Shown one piece after another: positions 1-10,600 of a DNA stretch of 64,000 bases. The notes under the pieces were generated by a model. That model did no database searches, was not told the DNA's origin, and was given only the letters and a program-made list of their open reading frames with translations. Location of the stretch: positions 24,200,618 through 24,264,617 of the forward strand of contig JAJEKV010000008.1 in assembly GCA_021234155.1 (NCBI GenBank), written 5' to 3'. Source of the stretch: Isoetes taiwanensis (taxonomy: Eukaryota; Streptophyta; Lycopodiopsida; Isoetales; Isoetaceae). Position 1 is the stretch's first letter, and every line of letters starts with the position of its first letter. A program made the translations under genes and the position numbers.

Positions 1-696
1 GAGCCCCATCGTCATTGCACTCAAACACAATGGTAAGATCCCGCGTTTTGCGTGGACTACGAAAAACTCAATCGAGGAGCCCGCGGGCGTGATCATTTTC
101 CACTTCCCTTCTACGGACCGGGTTACGGAAGAGGTTCTTTGGACATGAGATGTACTCCTTCATGGATGGTTTTACGGCTACAATCAGATCTCAATCAAAG
201 AATCACGATCAACTCAAGACTACCTTCACCACCGGGTAAAGTCACTTTTTGCCTACAAGGTGGTTCCTTTTGGATTATCAAACTCTCCATCCCGTTTCAG
301 CGTATCATGCTCTCAGTTTTTCATGATTTTATGAAGGAAAATCCCTTCTTACAAATTTTTCAAGATGACTTCTCGCCTCTGGTTCCATGGCTGACCATTT
401 GGATAAATGCTCAAGGCTCAAGGACCAGCCAATATCAAGGAAACACGCTCTTTCTTGGGTAAGGTCAATTATTACTCCACCTTCATTCCTGGACTCGCAG
501 CCATTGCAGATCCCATTCATAAACTCACGGGTGATGAATCCACCTGGGCTTGGAATTCCCAGGCGGATGCTGCTTTCCAACAGTTGAAGCTCTTGCTTAC
601 TCAGGCCCCGGTTCTTGTTCCTCCTCAATGGGACAAGCCCTTTCATGTCCATGTCGATGTCTCGGCCTTTGCTATTGGAGCTGTTCTTTCTCAAGA
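1..696 (+). pseudogene. Family A copy 1: RT (C-terminal part) and start of RNase H
   Basis: Broken reading frames encode the gypsy RT region that includes SPIVIALKHNGK, the DHFPLPF block, FCLQGGSFW (normally FAYKVVPFGLSNSPSTF) and the connection segment IKETRSFLGKVNYYSTF. The beginning of RNase H follows, with HVHVDVSAFAIGAVLSQ near 645-695. The enzyme would copy the element RNA into cDNA in virus-like particles. The window starts inside RT. Relative to copy 2 (11,040-11,220) about 170 bp around the YxDD-linker region is missing. RNase H stops at 696, where a LINE is inserted. Confidence 0.8.
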
Positions 697-2168
697 ATAT
701 TTATTTATTTATTTATTTATTTATTTATGTCTAATGCTCTCTAAGGGCCAAGAGAGGCCATGGAGCACAATATCAAATCAATTACAAATTCAGCAATAGT
801 GATCGATGAGTATCTACTGCCTGCAGATATAGTCCTAATTCTATAGGAGCCATACCTAACAATGAATAGTAATCTGTATTATGTATATCAAACTTCTCTC
901 TGATGTGTGTATACCCTGGGCATTGTATGAACGTATGATGCTCGTCTTCTACGTTGCCAGAGTCACAAATTTTGCACAGCCTTGCTTCCCTAGGTGTTTT
1001 TGCCCATCTGCCAACCTCTATTTCCAAACTTCTCTCTGATGTGTGTATACCCTGGGCATTGTATGAACGTATGATGCTCGTCTTCTACGTTGCCAAGTTC
1101 TGGCTTTTATACTCTTCCATGTGATTGATATTTGCCTTGTACTACATCATCCGGCTCCCTGGATCTGCCCATAAATGGTCAACTGCACATTTCTCGAGCA
1201 ATATCCTTGCATCTGATTTGTTGGCTGGCCAGTTGGCATCTGTTATGCCCCATTTTCTCGCCCATGCATGAATATTTTTCAGCCACCCTTGATCTGAACT
1301 TACCATAGCCTGGTAGGACGGGCGATCGGAACATTGCTCCTTCAGCCTGTTAAGAAAATTGATAGATTGGAAAAGAGCTTCTATCTCTAAAGGAAACATA
1401 CCAGACTCCATTTTTCAGCCACCCTTGATCTGAACTTACCATAGCCTGGTAGGACGGGCGATCGGAACATTGCTCCTTCAGCCTGTTAAGAAAATTGATA
1501 GATTGGAAAAGAGCTTCTATCTCTAAAGGAAACATACCAGACTCCGCAAGTATAATGGCATATGGGATTTGAGCTCGACTCCAAGCTCCTCGCGAGGAAT
1601 GTCTTTTATCTTTGCTTCAATCGGAGTCCATAGTCGGCGGAGGAATTTACGGTCCCCAAATGGGTGCCCGTGAAACAATCCCGTTTGCACCAATGTTTTG
1701 AACAAAACTTTCTTAAGTCCCCAATTTGTCGGTGAATTTGTCTTTGCATTTTGTAAGCATCTTTGTACAATCTTTGTCTTCCCTCCTGTGACTCGGCGTT
1801 TAATGCATTCCTTCCAGCTGTAATTAGAGGATATATCTACTCCCAGGTATTTGTAACGATCAAGCTGTCTCGGTATATGTTCACGATATTAAAATTTGGC
1901 CTTTCCCTGGTACCAAAGACCATGATCTTTGTTTTTGCTACATTTACCATCATTTTCTTTTCATTACAAAAGTTTTCTAGGCTGTACAAGTGATCTTGCA
2001 AGATCTACTTTCTTGGGCTACTAGTACCACATCATCGACATCTGGCGATGGCTGGATTATATGCGCTCTAATTTGGTGCACCTAGAGATCGAGCTTTTAT
2101 CGGTCTTCGGTTCATCGATGAAAATCCCAAACAAAGTTGGAGACAAGCGGGCAGCCTTGGCGTACTCC
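697..2168 (-). pseudogene. LINE fragment (RT and C-terminal zinc knuckle) inside copy 1 RNase H
   Basis: Read on the minus strand, the order is a GVRQGCPL-like RT motif near 2165, LFGIFIDE, DDVVLVA (the catalytic xxDD box, near 2030), a KTKIMVFGT segment, the thumb and connection, and a terminal CKICDSGNVEDEHHTFIQC knuckle near 935-990. The 3' end is a (TAAA)n tail, seen as (TTTA)n at 699-728. The element is 5'-truncated, as is usual for target-primed LINEs. It interrupts RNase H cleanly between a GAVLSQ codon block and the continuation at 2169. Offset-136 duplications at 891/1027 and 1275/1411 have damaged the frame. Compared with copy 2 it is strongly depleted in CAG/CTG. Confidence 0.82.
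699..728 (-). repeat. (TAAA)n 3' tail of LINE, copy 1
   Basis: About seven units of TTTA on the plus strand sit exactly at the junction between gypsy RNase H and the 3' end of the minus-strand LINE. LINE families often end in a simple repeat rather than poly(A). Confidence 0.85.
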
Positions 2169-2750
2169 CATATGATGATCGCTGCGACAAACCAAACCGC
2201 TTCGCCCGGTAGGAAACTCAATTCTGCTGAGCGCCTTCTACTACGCCCGCAGGCGAGAAGCCTTGGGTTTAATTTTACTGCGTCCAGCGCTTCGTCACTA
2301 TCTTTTGGGCGGTCGGATCAAATTCTTTGTTGACCACCGGGCACTTCTTTATTTGATCAACAAATCCGCCCACGGGCGCATTGCTCGTTGGGTCCTCATA
2401 CGCAGAATTTGCACCTTTGAAATTGTTCACAAAGGCTGGCAAATCTCATGTTGTCGGATTATCTTTCACCCATCCACCACGGATGTCCCTCCCTTTGGAG
2501 TCTCGGGCGCCTTTCGGACAGCTCAACTCTTTTTGGTCACGGCAACACCTCATTGGTTTCATGACTTTCGGCCGGTATCTCCTCACGGGTGCTCTTCCCC
2601 GGAGGGGCGCCCGCGCTCTCTCAGCCAAGCAACAATCCGTCGACGCCGGTTTCTCCGGGGTGGTGACTACACCATGGTTGCGAGGCCATCTTTACAAAAA
2701 GGGTAAGGATACCATCACCGTGATTTGTGTTCTCCCTCATGAGGTTCTAG
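2169..2750 (+). pseudogene. Family A copy 1: remainder of RNase H
   Basis: This resumes the RNase H frame after the LINE: a GRKLNSAERLL-like segment, RHYLLGGRIKFFVDHRALLY (catalytic Asp in VDH) and LINKSAHGRIARWVL. The tether that follows contains HKAGKSHVV and a displaced ADYLSR-type sequence, then a region leading to integrase. At least three frames are used, so the copy is not functional as read. It is closely paralogous to 12,865-13,430 and to the minus-strand copy at 26.5-27.1 kb. Confidence 0.8.
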
Positions 2751-3740
2751 ATATTGTTAGAAGCCCATGAAGGGCTCGGTGGTGGTCATTTTCATGGTGA
2801 CACCACGTACGCAAAATCCTTCTTGCTGGTTATTTTTTGGTCCACGTTCTTCAAAGGCGCTCCGCCCATGCCCGCGTGTGATGCTTACCCGGCGTGTGGG
2901 GCGGCCACGGCCCGTGGCGGCTCTTCCCTTGGCCCGGTCGCCCGCCACTTCCCTTCGGCAAATGGGGCATGGATTTTGTGGGACCCATCGATCCTCTGCA
3001 GCGGCACACCCGTGCCGCTACATTCCAGTTCTCGCGCCTACGCGCTACCAAATGGGCGGAAGCTTGCGCACTTCCGGACAACAACTGCGGCAAGCACGGC
3101 CAAAGGTTATCTATCAACAAATCATCAGCGATTCGGCTGCCTGGCGGGCTGGTCGGTGATCGTGGTGTCCACTTTATCAATCATACCATCAAAGGGCTGG
3201 CGGATTATCTCACGATACAACATCACAAGAGCACACCTTACTATCCTCAAGGGAATGGTTTGGCGAAAGCACCAACAAAACTACGGTCACAATTCTCAAG
3301 AAAATTTGTGGCAGCTTTCTTGGCCGGCAAACCAAGCTTCCCTCTTGTTCTTTGGGCTTACAATACTTGTTTCAAAATAGCTCACGGGTCACCTCCTTTC
3401 AAATTGGTTTATGGTCAAGAAGCTCTCATGCCTTTTGGTACATTCTCCCCACTCTCCGTTTTCAAGCAGCTCTCGCCCATAATCCGCTTCTTTGCACTCA
3501 AAGAAAGGGTTTATCAATTGGAGCAGTTGGATGAACTTAGAAGGGATGCTTATATTCGTGTTCTTCATGGACAGCGGTTGCAAAAATCTTTACATGACAA
3601 GCGGTGAAGACAAAAACATTCAACGAAGGAGATTTGGTTCTTCTTTATGATTCTCGGTACAAAAATTTTCGGGTAAACTTAAGTTTCGTTGGCTTGGACC
3701 TTATCAAATTGTTCAAGTGGTTCGACCAGCGTTTTCAATG
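2751..3740 (+). pseudogene. Family A copy 1: integrase
   Basis: The N-terminal HHCC zinc-binding region (HEGLGGGHF ... ACDAYPAC) is followed by the catalytic core. Visible are a MDFVGPIDP segment with the first Asp, a VGDRGVHFINHTIK segment with the second Asp, and YYPQGNGLAK, where the third acidic residue (NGLAE in the minus-strand copy) reads Lys. LWAYNTCFKIAHG and the C-terminal EGDLVLLYDSRY block follow. The enzyme would join element cDNA to the chromosome. Frameshifts occur near 3,060, 3,180, 3,300 and 3,605. No chromodomain is seen, unlike family B. Confidence 0.8.
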
Positions 3741-4058
3741 GCTGAGTTAGATGGCACTCCATTACCTACTTTGGTTAATGGCTTAAAGCCTCAAAACATT
3801 TCATCACGAGAAAGCAACAATCAACAAATAGATGCGGTTCAAGACACAACCACAACGAAAGTAACTAAAAGCGGTGGCATATTATATTATAGGTGGAATT
3901 TTTACAAAATGTGGGACATCCCGCTATTTCGCTATGGGCCTGCCCTATATACAAAAGCAGACTCGAGCCCTATCTACTAAGTCCTAAGAAGAAAAACCCT
4001 CTACTCGGGTTGGGCGAGAGGTGATCTTGAGATGTGGTAGAGGTTACGCTTTCGGGGG

Positions 4059-4262
4059 TCAGCGAAGGTCTGAGAACCACCTCCATCCGTTGGTATGAGG
4101 ATCGGGATGTTCACCATCGGCACACCGACCATCCATTCTCGAGGCCCACGATTGTGGCGGCGAGAAGGTCGAACAATTCATTTTGCAAGTAATCCACTCT
4201 TGGCGGTTAGTGGGCATCGTGCGGTTCTCGTTCAAACCGGCGGCGACCATCTTTGGCGCCAT
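4059..4262 (-). CDS. Antisense ORF in family A spacer, copy 1
   Basis: A 67-residue minus-strand reading frame starts at an ATG (4,260-4,262) about 30 bases downstream of a TATATAAG element (4,291-4,298) on the same strand. It shares NR-x4-RQEW, a later MDG and DGEHPDP with the plus-strand frame at 25,017-25,240 of the other family A element. The two are antisense to pol in both elements. Antisense extra ORFs are known in Tat-lineage gypsy elements of plants. Function is unknown, and it could be a fragment of a longer spliced gene. Confidence 0.35.
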   Translation of the reverse strand: MAPKMVAAGLNENRTMPTNRQEWITCKMNCSTFSPPQSWASRMDGRCADGEHPDPHTNGWRWFSDLR

Positions 4263-4290
4263 CGGATACCGCCGCTTCACTCCGGTTCAT

Positions 4291-4300
4291 CTTATATAGC
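4291..4300 (-). promoter_or_regulatory. TATA element in family A spacer (copy 1)
   Basis: The minus strand reads CTATATAAG, about 30 nt before the antisense ORF ATG. The plus strand reads CTTATATAG, so the direction cannot be decided from the motif alone. The equivalent element is at 24,835 and 24,971 in A3. Confidence 0.4.
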
Positions 4301-4789
4301 CAAGCGAGGAACTCCTTGTCGGCGTGGACCAATCACAAAAATCGCCAAGCGTGTTTTCAATGCAAAAGGCTGTTTCTAAAATGAGCATCTTTTCTCCGTA
4401 GCATATCTAGCCATGGTACCTTGACACATTCCTTTTAATGATATCCCACTTGAGGTTGCTAGCATTAAATGCCATTCCTTCTTTTCACGCCCGTCGAACA
4501 TTAATGTGTGTCCTTTGGCCACTGTCACATCCATCATTCTCTCCGCCTCATCTCCACCGTTCATTCCTTCTCCCTTTGTTGTTTGGGGACCGCCAAATTT
4601 TTGCCTCTCAATCGCCCCCTTAGCATCGCCGACTTTGGCACCATCAGCGGTTGCGGCTTAGCCCTCATCATGCCCCTTACCAGCCCCACCTTTCTGCGCC
4701 CTAAACCTTTTCGTCTCTCTGCGCCGTCCTCCGTTCTTTGCTACCGTCCTCCGCCTTGGAATCTTTGTTCTTTTCGCCAATCTTTGCCA

Positions 4790-6774
4790 TGGCGAATTCT
4801 CTCAAATGGAACTTCCGGCTCCAAATCCTGAACAGTTGAAGCAGTTCATCGCTAACATCGTCAACAGCCCGCATGGATACACCACAGTGGTCGATGGCAC
4901 CACCATTTCGCTGACTCAACACCTGATTTCAGAGGTATTCCATATTCCTTTGCAAACCCCTTGTTTATCTTGGTCTGCCATACAGGATCTTGATGTCACT
5001 GAGTTTGGTGCTCCTGCTTATCACGCAAACGTGCATCGCCTCACAAATATTGACAAGCCCCATGAAACTTTTGTTAAGTTTCTGTGGCGCAAGTACCTTG
5101 GGTATTCTATCAAGAACACCCATATCAATAAGCCTTTCTATAATATAGTGATCACTGCTACTCGCTCCAACCACCACATTGATTGGCCTCAATTGTTGTT
5201 TTACCGTCTTCTACAAGAAGTTGACCGTCTTCGGGCTGCCACTTCTACCTCTGAAACTTCTGTGGGAGGCCATCTTCAAGCCCTCATATGTCATTACTTT
5301 CCTCCCTCACCTCCTCATTCTCATGCTTCCACTCAACAGTCCCTTCATTCACTTCCTCAAAATCCACAAGTTGGCACTTCACGCCCTTCTCCTTCTGGTC
5401 ATGTCCCATCTTCAAGCCCTCATATGTCATTACTTTCCTCCCTCACCTCCTCATTCTCCTCCACTTCTCATCATGTCTCACAAACGTCTCAAACACGGCA
5501 ACAGCAGGCCCCTCCGCCTCTGCACCCTCGCCAGCTGTTGTATCAGTATCAGCAGGATGCTCAATACATGCCTGAGCTTGCACACCATTTACCTCTCTGG
5601 CAAGCGGAAGTGCTGCAACAAATAAGGAAGTATCTGGGACATCCTGAGGATGCCTCTGCACCCTCGCCAGCTGTTGTATCAGTATCAGCAGGATGCTCAA
5701 TACATGCCTGAGCTTGCACACCATTTACCTCTCTGGCAAGCGGAAGTGCTACAACAAATAAGGAAGTATCTGGGACATCCTGAGGATCTTCCCTATGCAC
5801 AAATTTATATGCAACACCTCACGGTTACAATCAATTCGTGCTCTTACGGATAGCAAAGGCGGTCCCCACGGGCTAGGATAGCCCTCTGTCAACTCTCAAC
5901 TCTACGCGCTATGCGGGATCGTTGGTGTAAAGCTCTTGATCCGGCCCTTGTAGTGAATTCGGGAGGCGGGCTCGGCAACCCGCCCGCGGGCATGGTTCCC
6001 TCTCCTATATGCTTCCACGGGTGTTCCTCCATGCCCCGGGTTCACGACTTCGATTGGCGTCTCCCCTTTTGGACAAAGGTCATGGATGGCCATCTTTGGA
6101 TGGACTCCACCTCGGATCTCGGCCGGATCTCCGGTGGGATCCCGTTTTGTTCGCCGCTCCCTTGGGAGGAGGGTGCCACTCTTGATAACACCCACGGTGG
6201 ATCTATATTGCTAATGGCGTGGTTGGCAGCGCCTGGCGATCGCTCCATGGTCTTGACACCTTCTTACGAGAATCGCCACCTCACGGATCCTTGATCCACC
6301 TTCAAGCGGTTTTGTGCTGCTCTAAAATGCATCTTGCTCGGCTCCTTAAATCGGCGGCGTCCATTTTTTTTTCTTGCAATCCGAATGCGGCGTCGGTGCC
6401 TTGGCCTCAGTTTGCTTTGCTCATGGAATGTCGGTTTGTTTCTTCAGGCGCCCATGCGCCCTTGAGGACATGGTGCGATCGTTTTCTCATTGATGCGGAT
6501 CACGCCCTTGGACTCAACACTCCTCACGCTCTTCAAACACGCCCGGGATCTCATTGGCGATTACCATAATGGCCGCCCTCATTCCGTGAGGATCACTTCC
6601 AGGGCCGATGGCTTCCCACCCTCGGAACAAAGCCCAGCAGAAGACCAAGCAGCAGACCACGCAGTCAAAGCCTGCGTCCGTCAACAAGAGGCGCCGCTCA
6701 GACAAGTGATGGCCCGCCACCGCCCGCGTCAGCGTCAGCGTGATTCGAGGCACTTCAAGAGGCACCGCCAACAT
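4790..6774 (+). pseudogene. Family A accessory protein, copy 1 (coiled coil deleted)
   Basis: This long extra ORF lies between integrase and LTR. The N-terminal domain (about 4,800-5,290; ELPAPNPEQLKQF ... FVKFLWRKYLGYS ... HIDWPQLLFYR) is followed by a Pro/Ser/His-rich linker to 5,520. A segment with YMPELAHHLPLWQAE (5,560-5,830) and a C-terminal region with DWRLPFWTKVMDGH and LIDADHALGLNT (6,040-6,520) complete it. Compared with A3 (21.1-24.3 kb), about 0.8-0.9 kb encoding the coiled coil is missing between YQYQQD and YMPELAHH. The start is damaged: ATGGC joins GAATTC with a loss of TGCT relative to A3. Blocks at 5,271/5,407 and 5,516/5,652 are offset-136 duplicates. The N-terminal domain distantly recalls the plant 'putative transposon protein' or plant-mobile-domain type; this is unproven. 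Confidence 0.6.
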
Positions 6775-7086
6775 TCCTCCAAATCAGGCCTCCTTCCAGA
6801 AGTCGGCACCGAGATCAGTCAGAGTGTCTATATTGGGCCAAAGGCCATTGTACTATATATATGAGTAGAGCTAGCATATGATGGCTAGATGAGTTTTGAG
6901 TCTTGTCTCTCTTCAGTCTTCTCTCGATTGCGAGAGCTCATGTATGTTCATCATTGATATCAAGGAAGCTTATCATTTTCCTCTCACTGTTCTCTCTTGT
7001 TCTGTTTTCTTCTTCTTGTTCTTTTCTTGCAAATCCCGCGTGACATAGTCCCCCGGATTCTCCTGTTAGCTCCAAGGGTCCTCTCA
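6727..7086 (+). repeat. LTR of family A (shared by tandem copies)
   Basis: This segment matches the reverse complement of 21,145-20,788 along its length. It has a TATA box (TATATATATGAG, near 6,853), a CT-rich leader and an end near GGGTCCTCTCA. It lies directly after the accessory ORF and before gag, which fixes it as the LTR. An offset-136 duplicate (6,949/7,085) runs past its 3' end, so the exact boundary and the tRNA primer-binding site cannot be read. Confidence 0.6.
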
Positions 7087-7171
7087 TCATTGATATCAAG
7101 GAAGCTTATCATTTTCCTCTCACTGTTCTCTCTTGTTCTGTTTTGATTAGTTTTTCCTTTCTTCTGTCGCC

Positions 7172-9130
7172 ATGTCTGTCCGAAACTTCACGCCAGAAGA
7201 ACTTCTTTCCCAGACAGCGTCTCGCTTGGAGCGCCATCATCGAAGGGAAGCTGTTCGTGACATGTATGGATCTGCGTATGACATTGAGGGAGGCCACATT
7301 CGGTCTAGGGCTCAGTCGGCGCCACCCACCCCTCGTGTCATGTCTCGTCCAAATTCTTCGCCTCAAACGTGCAAACATTGCTCATAGCCTCAGTCTCCTC
7401 ATCACTATCAGGAGCCCTATCCGGCTCCACCTGCTCAACCTTACTTTCCAGTCGGCGCCACCCACCCCTCGTGTCATGTCTCGTCCAAATTCTTCGCCTC
7501 AAACGTGCAAACATTGCTCATAGCCTCAGTCTCCTCATCACTATCAGGAGCCCTATCCGGCTCCACCTGCTCAACCTTACTTTCATACCCCGGAACATGC
7601 CTTCATCCATCACTCTTACGGCCCATGCGCCTCTGCCTTCACAACCATCATCTCCTCGGGGGACGGGGATATCCACATGTCTCTTTAGCTCCTCCCGGGA
7701 ATTTCCCTTCCCTACCTTTCCCACCGCTCTTCTGTTTACACTCTTATAGACCTCAAAACCAATGATCGGGCACCTCCAGTACCTCCACCTCAGCCACCCC
7801 TTAAGCAGGGTCTTTCCGGCACCATACCACCTCCAACTCCACCTCAATATCCTCACTATCATGTTCCTGTCCAGCCCGGACACTTTTACCTCTACCTTTC
7901 GGACCCTTAAGGTGACTTATCCCACCTTTGGCAACCACGAAGGCAAACCTTTAGACCAAAGTGCTCGGGCCCACATGGAAGAATTTGAGGCTCTGGCTGC
8001 ATCTGAATGGTCATGCGCGCAACCTCAACTGAAATTCCACATCTTTTCCACCACATTGCGTGGCTCCCCTCATCAATGGCTCATGTCCAACAAAAGCCAC
8101 TTTGGAAACAAGATTGGTCGAAATGAAATCTGCTTTTCTTTCTCACTATGGGACCACGGATGATGATCAACTTCATCTCAAACAGCGCAATGACCTTCAA
8201 CAAGAGCCCGCAGGTGCGCGGGATTTTGCGGACCCGTCTTCACATTTTGCTCAGCAAACTCAAGGAGTACCCCCCACGAGCCGGATCTTGGTGCGGTTTC
8301 TCCAAGGACTTCCTCCGACTATCGGACTCATGACTGAATACTGCCGAAGACTTTGGGCGGGCTATCGATCTTGTCAATCACTTTCGATCAATGTTTTCCT
8401 TCGTGGTGTGGCTCTTGAGGGCTCCCTTTCATTCCACCGTCATGGTTCCCCGGCTGGCTGTTCAACCTCAACCGCCAATCGAGGGCGCGGTCGGGATCGG
8501 TGCCATATCTGCAAATATCAAGGCCACTTGGCGAATGAGTGCAACTCCACCAATGGCCCGCCTCATTGTAAGCGATGCAACATGTGCAATCATGCCCGCG
8601 GAAGAGTGCACTTTCGCACTCATCCTACACCTTTCCGCAACAAGATGGTTTATCAAGTGCAAACAACACCTCGGCACCAATCGCACTATCGGCTGACCAC
8701 CCTGCGGGACGCAACCCAATCAACTCTATCAGCAACGGGGAGCCTGGCGGGGGACCCAACACCGTCCTCCTTTTAATCCTTGGCTTCGGTGTTATCTTTG
8801 TCAAGAATGGGGTCATACCACCGCGGCGTGTCCTCAACTCCCACAAGTTGGTGCGGCTTCACGGCACCAATCAGACCACATCGGTCCGCCTCACGGCTTA
8901 CCAACTACGGATTGCTAATGGCAAACAAGGCCAGCGTCTGTTCTTGGAAGCCACCTCGCGCGCCTCGGCCATCACGCTATCAACCAGCTCATGCCAATCA
9001 ACCTCGGATGGATCAACAAGCACGGGGAAGAAATTTTTTCAGGCTCTTAATCCCCGGTCCAGCCATCAAATTGGGTTGGTTTGGTCTCGCGTCGGACCGG
9101 GCGTCACGTCCCATAACCATTATTCCTAAT
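7172..9130 (+). pseudogene. Family A gag polyprotein
   Basis: An ATG at 7,172 begins MSVRNFTPEELLSQTA, the first coding sequence after the LTR. A Pro-rich spacer follows, then a capsid-like region (LKVTYPTFGNHEGKPLDQ near 7,905; LMSNKATLETRLVEMK near 8,085; VRFLQGLPP near 8,290). Zinc knuckles close it: CHICKYQGHLANEC (8,501-8,542), a second truncated at CKRCNMCNHA (8,567), and CYLCQEWGHTTAAC (8,790-8,831) in another frame. Two intact CX2CX4HX4C knuckles plus a broken one identify the nucleocapsid that packages element RNA. At least four frameshifts separate these parts. Positions 7,313-7,584 are a full 136-bp tandem duplicate. Confidence 0.78.
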
Positions 9131-9189
9131 GGCGCGCAGCTTTGCGCTGCGGTCGGCGCCAATTCCTCATGAGAAGACAAAAAGGTCCA

Positions 9190-10120
9190 TTTTGCACGAC
9201 TTGGAGAAACTCATGCGAATGTCATGCCTAAAGTTCGCCAAAGCATTTTGAACCTCATGCAAGCTGCTGCTGAAGGCCGCCGCGTTGGCTAATGTCCATG
9301 CCACCACTAGAGCTCAACAAAGACAAGGCGCACCTTCCGTCTCAACCTCCACGCTCTCGGACATATCCCAATATATTTGTGGAGGTTGACCTACTCAAAA
9401 AGTTCTTTGCTTCTTTACCGCGCCTCCCTTTTGTGGGTCCGGCCGATCCTTTTTCTCATGTGCCTCACGGAACTCCAAGAGGAGCTAGCCAAAATCAAAA
9501 TTCCTTTAAGCTTGGCCACAATTTTGAAACTGTCACGCTCTCAAGGACCGGTTACCACTCCATTGTTTTGGTTGGGGCTGTTGCTACCTCTACTCCCCAC
9601 GGTACATGCCACGGTGGGCAATCAACAAGTCAATCATGTTCAAATTGGCGGAGGTAGCGCGGTCAATCTCATCGCGGATAAACTCCGCCAAACAAATGGG
9701 CATCAAACAACTCTATCGTGCCCCATATGACATCAAATTGGCCAATGGCCATATCCACGAGACCTCAAGGCGTCACGCCTCTTACGCACATCAACATTGG
9801 TGATCTCCGATTCCCCTTGGAATTTGGTGTTTGGAAGGCTGGAGAAGATCCGGTGATTATGAAATGTTGGTGTGGACCTTTTCTCCGCCGGGGCCAAGAG
9901 TATCCATTCTTGGGCCGCGGATCGAGTTAGTCATCGCGATGGTCACTTCAATGCCACCATGGACTTGGAAGCGGGAAAAATCATTTCCGTCGACAATGCT
10001 GAACCCTCTCTCCGATTAGCGATTCGGGGGCGCCCGAATATTTATCAAGTTCGGGGCTCCACTGCGAGTGCGCCTCTGTCATCCTACCCCCGAATATCTT
10101 TGATCCTTGGGGAGAAATGA
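9190..10120 (+). pseudogene. Family A protease region
   Basis: Segments read MPKVRQSILNLMQA (9,225), ELQEELAKIKIPLSL (9,468) and VNHVQIGGGSAVNLI (9,630). The last aligns with the retropepsin DGGSxVNL active-site block of Tat/Athila elements, but Asp is Gly here. YDIKLANGH (9,728) and DLEAGKIISVDNAE (9,962) follow. The same segments appear at 60.4-61.2 kb and, for the last one, at 28.45 kb. The domain would cleave the Gag-Pol polyprotein. It is broken by frameshifts. Confidence 0.6.
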
Positions 10121-10600
10121 CTCTTGATCGGGGACCGGTTTGTGGCTGTTTTGCTTGACCCTTACCTAGCTCCTTGCAATCAGATCCAGCGTGTTGATCA
10201 CTTTGGTGTTGAACCTCCTGCGGCTCTGTAGATGTACCTATTTGTCATGAAGCAACCTGCGCTTGAGGAAACTCGGCAACCTCTCTTTTTCACCCACGCG
10301 AGTGCCCGCATCTGTTATGCTTCAACCTCCTGCTCATATTGTCGGGACATGGAAGTTATCCCCATATTGGACTCACGAAAGTCGAGATTGTGGGCGTAGG
10401 CAACAATCGGCTGTCCGACTTCTTTGCCAATCTTGAGACACCCTATATATTAACGGCTGTCACGCTCTTCAAAAAGTTCAAACACATTTTGCACGGAGCT
10501 ACAAAGATCTTGGGGATCAACAAAACCTTGGGGAACTCACCATTCCTACCAAGTCTGACGATGCGCCCGATCTAGCAACGGCGATGCCGGCTCAACCCCA
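10121..10600 (+). other. Protease-RT linker of family A
   Basis: Low-conservation coding remnant between protease and RT. It corresponds to the better-preserved 158-residue frame at 27,965-28,456 on the minus strand (which ends in ELTIPTKPDARP). The frame is disrupted and no motif is visible. Confidence 0.45.

Larger units (their letters stand above)
3741..4790. other. Post-integrase spacer of family A copy 1
   Basis: This stretch lies between integrase and the accessory ORF. Most has no sense-strand gene. From about 4,050 on, it is homologous to 25,240-24,340 read on the minus strand. That includes a near-palindromic TATATA element at 4,291-4,300 and a block around 4,400-4,510 just upstream of the accessory ORF. 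Conservation of this non-pol segment between two element copies suggests a promoter or leader function. An antisense ORF is listed separately. Confidence 0.5.

Noticed and set aside
52-799. Short overlapping open frames as independent genes
   Set aside because: They are pieces of one gypsy RT-RNase H in several frames; order and motifs match the paralogous copies.
4400-4620. Pyrimidine-rich plus-strand frames as a separate gene
   Set aside because: Composition-driven open frames; the homologous A3 region does not keep the same frames, so treated as leader or spacer.
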